Source: [Zimmermannella] alba NBRC 15616
GTDB lineage: Bacteria > Actinomycetota > Actinomycetes > Actinomycetales > Microbacteriaceae
DNA length: 64,000 nt
Direction: 5' to 3'
Assembly (NCBI RefSeq): GCF_001570905.1
Contig: NZ_BCSO01000012.1
Coordinates: 1-64,000 of the forward strand
Shown: in pieces, positions 34,539 through 45,655 of the stretch
Layout of the letters: each line of letters opens with the position of its first letter
How positions within the stretch are numbered: the stretch's first letter is position 1
Notes under the pieces: model-generated
Seen by the model: only the letters and a program-made list of their open reading frames with translations
What the model was told of the DNA's origin: nothing
Databases searched by the model: none
Program-made: the position numbers and the translations under genes

Positions 34539-36226
34539 CCACCCCGCTCGAGCTTCTGCCGGCGCTTCGCGACCTTGATCGCGAATCGCTCGCACAGCTT
34601 GTGCAGGCGCGCGCGGTACCGAGCCGCGGCATCACTGGGCTCATCGACCTCGCCGAGTGGCTCGTTGATCCCGAGCAGCTTGCCGAGGCGCTCGGCCGTC
34701 TCCCCTGGCGCGATGTCGTCGCCATGCAAGGCCGTGAGGCCGATGCCATGACCCAGGCGCGGGCGCTCCTTTTGACCAATCACGATGGCGAGCTCCTCCC
34801 CGAGGTCGCGCGGCTGCTCGAGGAGCTCCGTGCCGCGGACGGTGGCCCCGCACGTGCCGGGGACCCAGAGGATGACGCGGTGCAGCGCCAACTGGATGCT
34901 TCGGCTGCTGAGCAGTCCTTCACTGCGCTGCAGCTTGCCGCAGAACTCCTCCACCGCGTCGACACGGGCCAGATCGCATCCCGCAATGACCGCCGCGGCG
35001 TGCGGATGGCAGGTGTCGACGTGCGCCGCCTCGCCGCGAGCCTCGAGGCCCGGCACGAAAGCATTTCGGCCCTCTCATCACTTGCGATCCGAGCTGGGGT
35101 CATGGCCGAGCGCGGCGACTCGCTCGCCCTCACGCAGGCGGGACGCGACTGGCTCCTCGCAAGCATGCCCGAGCGCTGGCACACGCTTGCAACGAGCTGG
35201 CTCACCTCCGTCACCGCACACGAACGCGCTCTGCTCCTTACCGGTACGCCGAGCGCCGCGCAGCTCGATTCCGCGCACGCGCTCGGGGTCATCGCCGAGC
35301 ACCCCGACTCGGGCACCGCGCTCAGCAGCATCGGCGCGCTCGTCCTCGACGGCGACGTCGACGCCGCGCGCGATCTCCTCACTGAACTCTTTCCGCACGC
35401 CGTTGACCAGGTGTATTTCCAGGCCGATGGCGCCGTCATCGCACCCGGTCCGCTCGTGCCGCAGATTGATGAGCAGCTCCGCGCACGGGCAGAGATTGAG
35501 CAGTCCGGGATTGCCACACGCTTCCGCGTGACGCGGCAGTCGCTCACGCGCGCGCTCGCCGCCGGAGACTCCCCGGATGCGCTTCGCAAAGCCTTCGACG
35601 CCATGAGCATCGGCGGCATCCCGCAGCCCATCGACTACCTCATCCGCGACGTGGCCGAACACTACGGTGAGATTCGCGTGCGCCCTCACGACGATCCCTT
35701 CGCGAGGGGATGCCGTGTCCTCGCCGACGACCCGAAACTGCTTGACGCGCTCGAAGTTGACCGCTCCCTCGCCGCGCTCGGCCTCCGCCGCCACGGGCAG
35801 CACGAGCTTTCGGCGCGCGTGCATCCGGAGGGCGTCTACCACTCGCTCCTCGAAGCCAAGGTCCCCGTCGCGGCCGAGCACGTGGATGGATCGCCCTGGC
35901 GGATCGACGTGCCGCGCACGGCGGTCGCCGCTGCACCCACGCTGTCGCCGTCGCAAGAGCGCCTTGTCGACGCACTCCTCGACGACGTCGAGCGTGAAGA
36001 AGCCCGTGACGGTGAGGAAGCGTGGCTGCGCCGCCAACTCGACCGCGCCCGCCGCGACAAGCGTGCGGTGCGGGTCGACGTGAATATGGGCCGCGACATC
36101 CGCTCGCTCGAGCTTGTCCCGACGAGCGTGACGGGCCCGCGGTTCCGTGGACGCGATCTCGAAGCGGACGTGGAACGCACCATCCCCTTCTCCGCTCTCA
36201 CCGGCGTCCACGACACCGACGACTAG
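34535..36226 (+). CDS. Helicase-associated protein (XPB/Ssl2-like C-terminal domain)
   Basis: 563 residues. Corresponds to mycobacterial Rv0862c, always beside the XPB helicase. The N-terminal half is helical (LPALRDLDRESLAQLVQAR); the C-terminal half holds the Helicase_C_3-type winged region (GGIPQPIDYLIRDVAE) and HPEGVYHSLLEAKVPV. No ATPase motifs are present, so it should be a partner or regulator of the helicase rather than a motor. GTG 34535 overlaps the previous stop by 4 nt. Confidence 0.85.
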   Translation: MTTPLELLPALRDLDRESLAQLVQARAVPSRGITGLIDLAEWLVDPEQLAEALGRLPWRDVVAMQGREADAMTQARALLLTNHDGELLPEVARLLEELRAADGGPARAGDPEDDAVQRQLDASAAEQSFTALQLAAELLHRVDTGQIASRNDRRGVRMAGVDVRRLAASLEARHESISALSSLAIRAGVMAERGDSLALTQAGRDWLLASMPERWHTLATSWLTSVTAHERALLLTGTPSAAQLDSAHALGVIAEHPDSGTALSSIGALVLDGDVDAARDLLTELFPHAVDQVYFQADGAVIAPGPLVPQIDEQLRARAEIEQSGIATRFRVTRQSLTRALAAGDSPDALRKAFDAMSIGGIPQPIDYLIRDVAEHYGEIRVRPHDDPFARGCRVLADDPKLLDALEVDRSLAALGLRRHGQHELSARVHPEGVYHSLLEAKVPVAAEHVDGSPWRIDVPRTAVAAAPTLSPSQERLVDALLDDVEREEARDGEEAWLRRQLDRARRDKRAVRVDVNMGRDIRSLELVPTSVTGPRFRGRDLEADVERTIPFSALTGVHDTDD

Positions 36227-36263
36227 GGCTCTGCCTCACCCGGCATTGCTACCCTTGTCCGCT

Positions 36264-37913
36264 ATGCCGAACGGACCGCTCATCGTCCAAAGTGACCGCA
36301 CCGTCCTCCTCGAGATTGCGCATCCCGAGGCGGAGGAAGCTCGTCACGCGCTCGCAGTGTTTGCGGAACTCGAGCGGGCACCCGAGCACATCCACACGTA
36401 CCGCCTCACGCGTCTCGGACTCTGGAATGCGCGTGCTGCGGGCCACACGGCCGAGGAAATGCTCGACACCCTCAATCGTTTCGCCAAGTTCCCGGTGCCC
36501 CCCTCGGTGGCGCTCGACCTCACCGAAACGGTGAACCGCTACGGCCGGCTCGTCATTGAACGGGATGATGAGGGGCTCGTGCTGCGCTCTCACGACGAAG
36601 CCGTCCTCCGCCAGGTCTCCGGCAACGCGAAGGTGAAGGAGCTCCTCGGTGCGACTCTTGGCAACGACGCCATCCGCGTTCAGGACTGGGCACGCGGTGA
36701 ACTCAAGCAGCGCCTCGTGAAGCTCGGCTGGCCCGCCGAAGACCTCGCCGGCTACACGCCCGGCACCCCGCACGACATTGACCTCGTCGAGGACGGTTGG
36801 GCAATGCGCGGGTACCAGCAGCAGGCAGTCGCTCAGTTCTTCGAGGGCGGCTCCGGGGTCGTCGTCCTGCCCTGTGGTGCGGGCAAGACGATTGTCGGCG
36901 CGGGTGCCATGGCCGCCGCCGACACGACCACGCTCATCCTCGTGACGAACACGGTGTCGGCACGTCAATGGCGGGCAGAGCTGCTCCGCCGCACGAGCCT
37001 CACGGAAGACGAAATCGGCGAATATTCGGGCGAGATGAAGGAAATCAAGCCCGTCACGATCGCGACGTACCAAATCCTCACCTCGCGCCGGAAGGGCCAG
37101 TACGCGCACCTCTCGCTGCTCGATGCACTCGACTGGGGGCTTATCGTCTACGACGAAGTGCACCTGCTGCCGGCCCCCGTGTTTAAGCTCACCGCGGAGC
37201 TGCAGGCCCGTCGCCGACTCGGGCTCACTGCGACGCTCGTGCGCGAAGACGGCCGCGAAGGCGATGTGTTCTCGCTCATCGGGCCGAAGCGCTTTGATGC
37301 ACCGTGGAAGGACATCGAAGCCCAAGGCTTCATCTCGCCGGCTGAGTGTTTCGAGATCCGCGTGAATCTGCCCTACGAGGAGCGGATGGAGTACGCCGCA
37401 GCGGATGACGACGCGCGCTACCGCCTCGCCGCCTCAGCCGCCGCGAAGCTCCCCGTCATCGACGCGCTCCTCGAAAAGCACCGCGAGGAACGCATCCTCA
37501 TCATCGGCCAGTACCTCGACCAGCTCGACGAGGTGTCCGAGCACATTGGCGCGCCGAAGCTCACGGGCCAGACCCCGGTCGCCGAGCGTGAAGAACTGTT
37601 CGCCGCGTTCCGCGAAGGCCAGGAACGCGTGCTCGTCGTCTCAAAGGTCGCGAACTTCTCGGTCGATCTGCCCGACGCATCCGTCGCGATTCAGATCTCC
37701 GGCTCCTACGGCTCGCGCCAAGAAGAGGCACAGCGCCTCGGGCGCTTGCTGCGACCGAGCTCGAGTGGTGTCTCCGCGTCGTTCTACACGATCGTCACGC
37801 GCGACACGGTCGACCAGGACTTCGCCCAGAACCGTCAGCGCTTCCTTGCTGAGCAGGGCTACGCGTACTCGATCCTCGACGGCCACACGGTGACCGGACC
37901 CGACACGGAATAG
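36264..37913 (+). CDS. XPB-type DNA repair helicase
   Basis: 549 residues, superfamily 2. N-terminal damage-recognition-like domain (about 1-170), then the ATPase with Walker A LPCGAGKTIVGAG, DEVH box IVYDEVHLLPA, motif III LGLTATLVRED, and the C-terminal RecA domain with motif VI EAQRLGRLLRP. Related to archaeal/mycobacterial XPB (ERCC3), a 3'-5' DNA unwinding enzyme in repair. ATG 36264; 37 bp after the helicase-associated gene, so co-transcribed. Confidence 0.94.
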   Translation: MPNGPLIVQSDRTVLLEIAHPEAEEARHALAVFAELERAPEHIHTYRLTRLGLWNARAAGHTAEEMLDTLNRFAKFPVPPSVALDLTETVNRYGRLVIERDDEGLVLRSHDEAVLRQVSGNAKVKELLGATLGNDAIRVQDWARGELKQRLVKLGWPAEDLAGYTPGTPHDIDLVEDGWAMRGYQQQAVAQFFEGGSGVVVLPCGAGKTIVGAGAMAAADTTTLILVTNTVSARQWRAELLRRTSLTEDEIGEYSGEMKEIKPVTIATYQILTSRRKGQYAHLSLLDALDWGLIVYDEVHLLPAPVFKLTAELQARRRLGLTATLVREDGREGDVFSLIGPKRFDAPWKDIEAQGFISPAECFEIRVNLPYEERMEYAAADDDARYRLAASAAAKLPVIDALLEKHREERILIIGQYLDQLDEVSEHIGAPKLTGQTPVAEREELFAAFREGQERVLVVSKVANFSVDLPDASVAIQISGSYGSRQEEAQRLGRLLRPSSSGVSASFYTIVTRDTVDQDFAQNRQRFLAEQGYAYSILDGHTVTGPDTE

Positions 37914-38198
37914 CGGTCTGGTGGCCTGGGCGCGTCGTTGCTGCCCAGCGAACACTCGCATGAAAGCTCAGCTCAGGGACGGCCACCCACCCCTGGTTGG
38001 CCATCCCGATCCGCGGTGCGCGGCGAGCATGAGATCCCCTCTCGATCCGCGATGCCGCCGATCGTTGCCTCCAGTGTCGTCGACACCTCACATAACTGCG
38101 ATGGGGAGCACTCCCCATGAGCTGCCCGCGACGATCCAGCCCGTCAATCAGCCCCTCATCAGCTTTTCTCCAGGGGATGTGGCGGCATACTTGATCTC

Positions 38199-38903
38199 AT
38201 GAGCGACGGACCCAAGATCCTTGTTGTTGACGACGAACCGAACATCCGCGAGCTGCTCGCGACGAGCCTGCGTTTCTCGGGCTTCATGGTTCGCGCAGTG
38301 GGCAATGGTGCAGCCGCGATTTCGGCCGTGATCGAAGAAGAGCCCGATCTCATCGTCCTCGACGTCATGCTCCCGGACATGAACGGCTTCGGCGTCACCA
38401 AGCGTCTTCGCGCTTCGGGCTTCACCTCGCCGATCCTCTTCCTCACGGCGAAGGACGACACCGAAGACAAGATTGAGGGCCTCAACGCTGGCGGCGACGA
38501 CTACGTCACGAAGCCCTTCTCGCTCGACGAGATCGTGGCCCGCATCAAGGCGATCCTCCGCCGCACCATGGCCGAGGACGAAGAGGCTGTGATCCGCACG
38601 GGCGAACTCACCATGGACCAGGACACGCACGAGGTCTTCCTCGGCGACATCTCGATCGACCTCTCGCCGACCGAGTTCAAGCTCCTGCGTTACCTCATGC
38701 TCAACCCGAACCGCGTGCTTTCGAAGTCGCAGATCCTCGACCACGTCTGGGAGTACGACTTCAACGGCGACGCCGGCATCGTCGAGTCGTACATCTCGTA
38801 CCTTCGCCGTAAGCTCGACCAGCACACGGAAGAGCCGCTCATCCAGACCAAGCGCGGCTTCGGCTACATGCTCAAGGTGCCCACCGCGGGTAAGGCTTCC
38901 TAA
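38199..38903 (+). CDS. OmpR-family response regulator (PhoP/TrcR-like)
   Basis: 234 residues. Receiver domain with the acidic pair in VVDDEPNIREL, the phosphoacceptor Asp in LIVLDVMLPDM, and Lys in YVTKPFS. The winged-helix output domain contains LSPTEFKLLRYLMLNPNRVL and RRKLDQH. Closest in style to mycobacterial PhoP/TrcR. The cognate kinase follows 24 bp downstream. Its target genes cannot be read from the sequence. Confidence 0.93.
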   Translation: MSDGPKILVVDDEPNIRELLATSLRFSGFMVRAVGNGAAAISAVIEEEPDLIVLDVMLPDMNGFGVTKRLRASGFTSPILFLTAKDDTEDKIEGLNAGGDDYVTKPFSLDEIVARIKAILRRTMAEDEEAVIRTGELTMDQDTHEVFLGDISIDLSPTEFKLLRYLMLNPNRVLSKSQILDHVWEYDFNGDAGIVESYISYLRRKLDQHTEEPLIQTKRGFGYMLKVPTAGKAS

Positions 38904-38927
38904 GCTTCTCCCCTCGGTACCCCATTC

Positions 38928-41021
38928 ATGCCAACTCGAGGGCTCCGTTGGAGCCGGATGTCGCTGCGCAACAAGCTGACGCTCGTCATCATTGCGCTGC
39001 TGACACTCGGATTGATTGTTGCTGGCATCGGGACAACGCTGCTGCTTCGCCCGACGCTGGTCGACCAGATGGACTCACAGCTGCGCTCTGCCGCAGCCGA
39101 ACCTGAGACCGTCATTGGTGGCAGCGCGACAACGAACCGATTCGGCTTCGAAAATGTTCGTTCGGCACCACGCCCCTACTATGTGGCGCTCTTGACCGAC
39201 ACGGGCACGGTGCTCGTCGACAACTGGGGCGATGAACCTCGCGCACTCGCACCGGATGTGAGCGAGCTCGCGGTACTCGCTCAGGATCCGGCCGACACCG
39301 GCGAAGAGATCATCACGCTGCACGACGCTGTTGGTGGCTCGTGGCGTGGTATCCCCGTGCCTGTCGAGTCGACTTCCGGGCAGCAATTGAGCGGGCAGCT
39401 CGTCATGGCGCTGCCGATGTCGAACGTCAACGCGACGATGGCGTCCTTCCTCGCCATTTTCTTGGGCTTCGGTATTTCGGTCGTTATTTTTGGAGCTGCG
39501 CTCACGCGTTTGCTCGTGAGCGCCACCCTGCAGCCGCTGCGCCGCGTCGAATCGACGGCGATGTCCTTCGCCGCGGGTGACTTTGACGCGCGTCTTCCTG
39601 GCGCCGCCCCGAACACCGAGGTGGGGCGTCTCTCGCGTGCCCTCAACGCAATGCTCGGCCGCATCGACACCGCGCTGGAGGAGCGCGACCGGACGATTGA
39701 GCGGATGCGCCGCTTCATTGGCGACGCGAGCCACGAGCTGCGCACTCCCCTCGTGACGGTGCGCGGCTACGGCGAACTCTACCGCATGGGCGCGCTGGAC
39801 GAAGAAGAGAAGGTCGCGCTCGCCATGGATCGCATCGAGTCCGAGGCAAAGCGCATGACGGCGCTCGTCGAGGGTCTTCTCCAACTGGCGCGCCTCGACG
39901 AGTCGACCGCGGCCGAGCGCGAACTCCTCGATCTGGAATCCCTCGTTGAAGACGCAGCCATGGATGCGCACGCGAGCGCCCCCGACCGTCCCGTCCAGGT
40001 GCTCCCCGTGCGCGTCATTTTCGGTGACGAGTTCGCCCAGGCTCCGCAGCAGCCGAAAAAGGGCACCGGCTCACACCTCGCAACGCTGGATGCGTCGCCG
40101 GATGCGCCGACGACCGTCCTCGTTGGCGGCAAGCGCCTCGAGATCCCCGAAGAGCTGCTCATCGATCAGGCCGAGCGGGACCGCCGCGGTGCTGCCGTCT
40201 CCGACATCCTCGCGACGCAGTCCTTCGCGATCATCAGCCCGGAGGAAGCCGAACGCGACCGCCGCGAGAAGGATGAGAAAGCGAAGTCCTTCCGCTCGAA
40301 GTCGGCGGATCATGCTGTGTCGAATGCACGCCGCTTCCGCTGGCGTTCGAAGAAGGTGGCGGATGCCGCCTCGGCGCCGGCAGCACCCGTAGAAGCCTCG
40401 AAGTCGGCGTCCCGGAACACGATGGATGGACGCGGCACCGGCTCCGCTGGCGCGACCGCCGTCGCACCTCGCAGCCGGAAGCTCCTGCGCTCCCGCCGCG
40501 CGCAGAGCGCCCCGACGCCCGCCCCCGCACCGAATGTCGCTCCGTCGACCCCCGGTGATGCACCGATCCCGCAGGAGCTCGTCGAAATTCCGGCGATGAT
40601 TCACGGCGAGCAGAACAAGGTTCGCCAGTGCATCCAGAACATCGTCGGCAACGCCATGCGCTACTCCCCCGATGGCAGCCCGCTCGAGCTCGGCGTCGTC
40701 ATCGACCCGGCCCGCCGCGAGGCAAGCGTCGAGATCATTGACCACGGTGAGGGTGTGCCGGAGCAAATCCGCGAGAAGATCTTTGAACGGTTCTGGCGGG
40801 CCGACACCTCGCGTGCTCGTGAAACTGGCGGCTCGGGCCTTGGCCTCGCGATCGTGGTCGCAATTATGAAATCGCACGGCGGCAAGGTCGACGTGGTCGA
40901 TACGCCCGGTGGCGGCGCGACCTTCCGTCTGATCTTCCCTTTGCTCCTCGCCGAGGATGTGGAAAACGAACTTTCTACAGTTCTGCAGCGGAAATCTGCG
41001 GGAAACACGGCAGACGCCTAG
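38928..41021 (+). CDS. Sensor histidine kinase with a large internal insertion
   Basis: 697 residues. TM1 about 15-40, an external sensor of about 130 residues, TM2 about 171-195, HAMP to about 248, and DHp with the phosphorylated His269 in IGDASHELRTPLVTVRG. The catalytic domain resumes at about 549 with the N box QNIVGNAMRYSP and G boxes DHGEGVPEQI and GGSGLGLAIV. Between DHp and catalytic domain lies about 185 extra residues (362-548), rich in Ala, Arg, Lys, Ser and Pro and probably disordered, instead of the normal short linker. All catalytic motifs are kept, so the kinase should be active. Confidence 0.92.
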   Translation: MPTRGLRWSRMSLRNKLTLVIIALLTLGLIVAGIGTTLLLRPTLVDQMDSQLRSAAAEPETVIGGSATTNRFGFENVRSAPRPYYVALLTDTGTVLVDNWGDEPRALAPDVSELAVLAQDPADTGEEIITLHDAVGGSWRGIPVPVESTSGQQLSGQLVMALPMSNVNATMASFLAIFLGFGISVVIFGAALTRLLVSATLQPLRRVESTAMSFAAGDFDARLPGAAPNTEVGRLSRALNAMLGRIDTALEERDRTIERMRRFIGDASHELRTPLVTVRGYGELYRMGALDEEEKVALAMDRIESEAKRMTALVEGLLQLARLDESTAAERELLDLESLVEDAAMDAHASAPDRPVQVLPVRVIFGDEFAQAPQQPKKGTGSHLATLDASPDAPTTVLVGGKRLEIPEELLIDQAERDRRGAAVSDILATQSFAIISPEEAERDRREKDEKAKSFRSKSADHAVSNARRFRWRSKKVADAASAPAAPVEASKSASRNTMDGRGTGSAGATAVAPRSRKLLRSRRAQSAPTPAPAPNVAPSTPGDAPIPQELVEIPAMIHGEQNKVRQCIQNIVGNAMRYSPDGSPLELGVVIDPARREASVEIIDHGEGVPEQIREKIFERFWRADTSRARETGGSGLGLAIVVAIMKSHGGKVDVVDTPGGGATFRLIFPLLLAEDVENELSTVLQRKSAGNTADA

Positions 41022-41083
41022 CGTCCTTCTCGGTTGCACCAAGCCCGGCACCCGGCCAGGCGGCACCGAGGAAAGGAAGCATC

Positions 41084-41374
41084 ATGGCTGTGTTCAGCGT
41101 CGACTCGGATGAGATGGATCTCACCGTCACGAACACTCAGACCTCTATCGAAACCGTCCGCGCGGAAGTGCAGACGCTCCTCACTCGACTCGAAGGCCTC
41201 CAGACCACGTGGCAGGGTGGCGCCTCCTCGGCGTTCCAGACGGTCGTCGAAGACTGGCGCGCCACCCAGCTCACAGTGGAGCAGTCGCTCGAGAACATCA
41301 ACGCGGCGCTCGGTACCGCGTCGGCAAGCTACGGCAGCGTCGAACAGGACGTCCACGCAATGTTCGCCGCCTAG
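41084..41374 (+). CDS. WXG100 family protein (EsxA-like)
   Basis: 96 residues, two helices joined by TWQGGASSAF, the W-x-G turn at about 43-45. Such proteins are small type VII secretion substrates. Start ATG 41084 follows GAAAGGAAG. It is 62 bp after the kinase gene and may be co-transcribed. No ESX core genes (EccC and others) are in the window. Confidence 0.92.
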   Translation: MAVFSVDSDEMDLTVTNTQTSIETVRAEVQTLLTRLEGLQTTWQGGASSAFQTVVEDWRATQLTVEQSLENINAALGTASASYGSVEQDVHAMFAA

Positions 41375-41453
41375 GTGCCGCGCCCATCTGCTGCGTACAC
41401 ACGCACGCCAAGGCCCTGTCCCCGTCTTCGTGCGTTGCACTCCCAGCACAACG

Positions 41454-41492
41454 GCGGCGGGCGGCCCCTCGAAGTGAGGAACCGCCCGCCGC
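41454..41492. terminator. GC-rich terminator between WXG100 gene and groEL
   Basis: GCGGCGGGCGG and CCGCCCGCCGC pair over 11 bp. It lies between convergent genes and may serve both. Confidence 0.7.
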
Positions 41493-41508
41493 TCAGTGTG
41501 GAAGGTGC

Positions 41509-43236
<1,728 letters not shown>

Positions 43237-43237
43237 T

Positions 43238-43276
43238 CATCGGCCCCGATTCGCAGGCAGCGAACCGGGGCCGATG
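43238..43276 (-). terminator. Terminator of the LytR_C gene
   Basis: CATCGGCCCCG and CGGGGCCGATG pair with additional ATTCG/CGAA pairing; located 13 nt past the stop on the minus strand. Confidence 0.7.
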
Positions 43277-43289
43277 AGCGCGTGAAGAT

Positions 43290-43841
43290 CTAGCCTTGCG
43301 CGAGGTCGTAGCCGATGACGACAACGATTTGTCCTTCGCCAGCAATCTCGGAACTCATGACGGCTTCGCCGCCTCCGATGTCGCTGATGATCTGCTCTGC
43401 GGCAGCCTTTGTGTCGTCGCTCGGGTAGTACACCGTGGTGGTGTCGTAGCTCGAGGAATCGGCGCCGTCCGTGACGTCAACGGACCAGCCCTTTTCTTCA
43501 AGCGTGGCGGTGAAGTTCGCGGCGACCTGACCGATGTCGGTGCCGTTGAGCACCGTGAGCGACAGGTTCGGGTCGACCGCCGATGTCGGGGTCGGCGTGC
43601 TCGTGGGCGTTGCGCCGGTGGTTTCCGTCGCGGCCGGCTGTTCGCCGCCCGCTCGGCCCGAGACGATGTTGTCGATGATGTTCATCGCGACCAGGCCGAT
43701 GATCACGAGCACAGCGACGGCGGCGAGGCCCCACAGGAACGATGCCAGTTTGGCGCCGCGGCTGCGCGGTGCACGGTGGGCGCCTCGACGATCCAGATCA
43801 ACGGGAAGATCGTCGAATCGGTCCTTGGGGTAGTTGCTCAT
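43290..43841 (-). CDS. LytR C-terminal domain membrane protein
   Basis: 183 residues. Short cytoplasmic N-terminus, one membrane helix (about 33-57, GLAAVAVLVIIGLVAMNII), a Thr/Pro-rich linker and an external LytR_C domain (LSLTVLNGTDIGQVAANFT to VVVIGYDLAQG). The domain is found in cell-wall-associated proteins; its ligand is unknown. It lies 3 bp after the DUF3263 gene, so they form an operon. Confidence 0.88.
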   Translation of the reverse strand: MSNYPKDRFDDLPVDLDRRGAHRAPRSRGAKLASFLWGLAAVAVLVIIGLVAMNIIDNIVSGRAGGEQPAATETTGATPTSTPTPTSAVDPNLSLTVLNGTDIGQVAANFTATLEEKGWSVDVTDGADSSSYDTTTVYYPSDDTKAAAEQIISDIGGGEAVMSSEIAGEGQIVVVIGYDLAQG

Positions 43842-43844
43842 GCC

Positions 43845-44222
43845 TTACCGGATCTTTTCTTGTGTGGCTCGCGAAAGGGACTGTCGAATCTCACGGCGGG
43901 CGAGACGTTCGCTCGCTCGAGTGTGCTGGAGCCGACGCAAACGCGCAACCAGCGTGGGATCAAACGCAAGCGCTTCCGGCTTCTCAATGAGCGTACCGAG
44001 GATTTGGTAGTACCGCGTCGTGGAGATGCGAAGATCTCGACGGATGCGCTCGTTCTTTCGTGCGCTGTGGCGTGGGAACTGATTCTCGAGGCGGAGGACA
44101 ACCTGTTCCAAGTCGCTGAGATTCGACGCTGCGTCCGCTTGATCGGGGTGTGCTTCCCTGCTCGGAGTATCAGACGTCTCGTAGTGCGGATCGTGGACTG
44201 CATGCGGAAGGGCATATCCCAT
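43845..44222 (-). CDS. DUF3263 protein
   Basis: 125 residues. The DUF3263 core carries RRDLRISTTRYYQILGTL and EALAFDPTLVARLRRL, a probable helix-turn-helix-like fold conserved in actinobacteria. Function unknown; a DNA-binding role is possible. Operon with the LytR_C gene, upstream of groL. The start ATG 44222 gives a non-conserved N-terminal tail of about 35 residues. Confidence 0.85.
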   Translation of the reverse strand: MGYALPHAVHDPHYETSDTPSREAHPDQADAASNLSDLEQVVLRLENQFPRHSARKNERIRRDLRISTTRYYQILGTLIEKPEALAFDPTLVARLRRLQHTRASERLARREIRQSLSRATQEKIR

Positions 44223-44364
44223 AGGGCGATCCTCCTCCGCTTCGCGTCACGGTCACGAACGCATGATCGGGCCAGTCTATGACGATCTCTGAGCGCAGTT
44301 TCGGAGGGCGCGCATACACTCGGGAAATCCCACACTCCCTCCCCCGAGCGAAGGATTCCCCCCG

Positions 44365-44784
44365 ATGAGTTACGAATTTTCTCTCACCGACGAGCAGTGG
44401 CGCGCGCGCCTGGGTCCGGAAGCGTTTGAGGTGCTTCGGCGTGCTGGCACGGAGCGATCTGGAACCGGCGAGTTGCTCGGCGAACACCGGGATGGTTTGT
44501 ACCGCTGTGGTGCGTGTGATGCGGAGCTGTTTCGTTCGGGGACGAAGTTTGAGTCAGGCTGCGGGTGGCCGTCGTTCTACGACACGATTCGCCCGGAAGC
44601 GGTGGAGTTGCGTGAGGACCGTTCGCTCGGGATGCTCCGCACCGAGGTGCGTTGTGCACGGTGCGGTTCCCACCTTGGGCATGTGTTTCCGGACGGGTTC
44701 GGTACGCCGACCGGAGACCGTTACTGCATGAACTCGCTCGCGCTGAGCTTTGAGGCGGACGAGACGGACGACGACGAGCGCTGA
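44365..44784 (+). CDS. msrB: Peptide-methionine (R)-S-oxide reductase
   Basis: 139 residues. Repairs oxidised methionine (R-sulfoxide). Two zinc CxxC pairs (CGACD and CARCG), the substrate region GCGWPSFYD, HLGHVFPDGF and the catalytic Cys in RYCMNSLAL are all present. Divergent from the DUF3263-LytR_C operon. Confidence 0.96.
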   Translation: MSYEFSLTDEQWRARLGPEAFEVLRRAGTERSGTGELLGEHRDGLYRCGACDAELFRSGTKFESGCGWPSFYDTIRPEAVELREDRSLGMLRTEVRCARCGSHLGHVFPDGFGTPTGDRYCMNSLALSFEADETDDDER

Positions 44785-44797
44785 CGTCGGGGCTTCG

Positions 44798-45655
44798 CTA
44801 CGACTCGCGGAGGACGTCCACTTGTTGGAGCGACAGCACGGCGGCGTCGTCACTTGAGATGGTGAGCGAGGCGATCGTGCTGTTTCGGGCTTCGGTGGGG
44901 AGGACGAAGCGCAGGGTGTTGCTCGGGTAGGTCGAGGCGAAGAGCGCGGGGCTCCGTACACGTCACCGTCAGTGACCCCATGACGTCCAAGACGGGGATG
45001 TCGGCAGCGAGTGGTGCTGCCCAGGGTACGTCTAGTGAGTCAGGGACGGGGTACGAGGCACCGTAGTTGGCGATGCTCGCGATGGGCGTAGCCCCTGCGG
45101 CACACGGTTCGACCAGCTCAGGCACCAGGCTGCCGGAACGTGAGTAGCCCATGAAGCCGATGCAGGAGCTGTCAAGCTGGCCGTAGAAGTTGAGTTCGAG
45201 CCGGTTGGGCGCGCCCACGTTGGCCGCACCGAGCTCGGTGTTCATAAGGTCCTACTCGGCGAGGAAACCTTGCGTCTGGTCGTAGGTTTCGGTGAAGGCG
45301 TTGAGGTAGAGCGGTGAGAGTTCCGGGATGAGCACCGTGAAGCCGCGGGCGGCGAGCGCTTCGCCGAGGTACTCGATGCCCCGGTCGTAGCGGAGATCTG
45401 TGGTGCCGGCCGGGCAGGGATAGGCAAGCACGAGTTCGCCGTCTACCTGCACACATGCGGGATACCGCAGGTGGGCAAGGATGAGTGAGCTGCGTCGGGC
45501 CCGTGATGGAGCTCGGAGTGACGATGCTCCCCCGCACCGGGGTGCGGAAGGGATCACCGGACTGGCCGTCTGTGCGAGGACCGCGACACGGCCACGTCCC
45601 GCCCCAGCCACACCAGCAACTACAACGGCAGCCACAGCCACACAATGCACCGAAG
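44798..45655 (-). pseudogene. Secreted alpha/beta hydrolase, multiply broken
   Basis: Pieces of one alpha/beta hydrolase in order on the minus strand: a signal-like hydrophobic start near 45640 (VAVAAVVVAGVAGAG), a core piece (DLRYDRGIEYLGEALAARG), the nucleophile elbow IGFMGYSRSGSL, and a C-terminus in a third frame (FASTYPSNTLRFVLPTEA to VDVLRES, stop at 44798-44800). Lesions: frame changes around 45490-45570, an in-frame TAG at 45252-45254 and a frameshift near 44955. It probably encoded a secreted esterase/lipase-like enzyme. No functional product is expected. Confidence 0.75.

Noticed and set aside
37914-38198. Small ORFs between XPB helicase and the response regulator
   Set aside because: No ribosome-binding site or recognisable sequence; treated as a promoter region.
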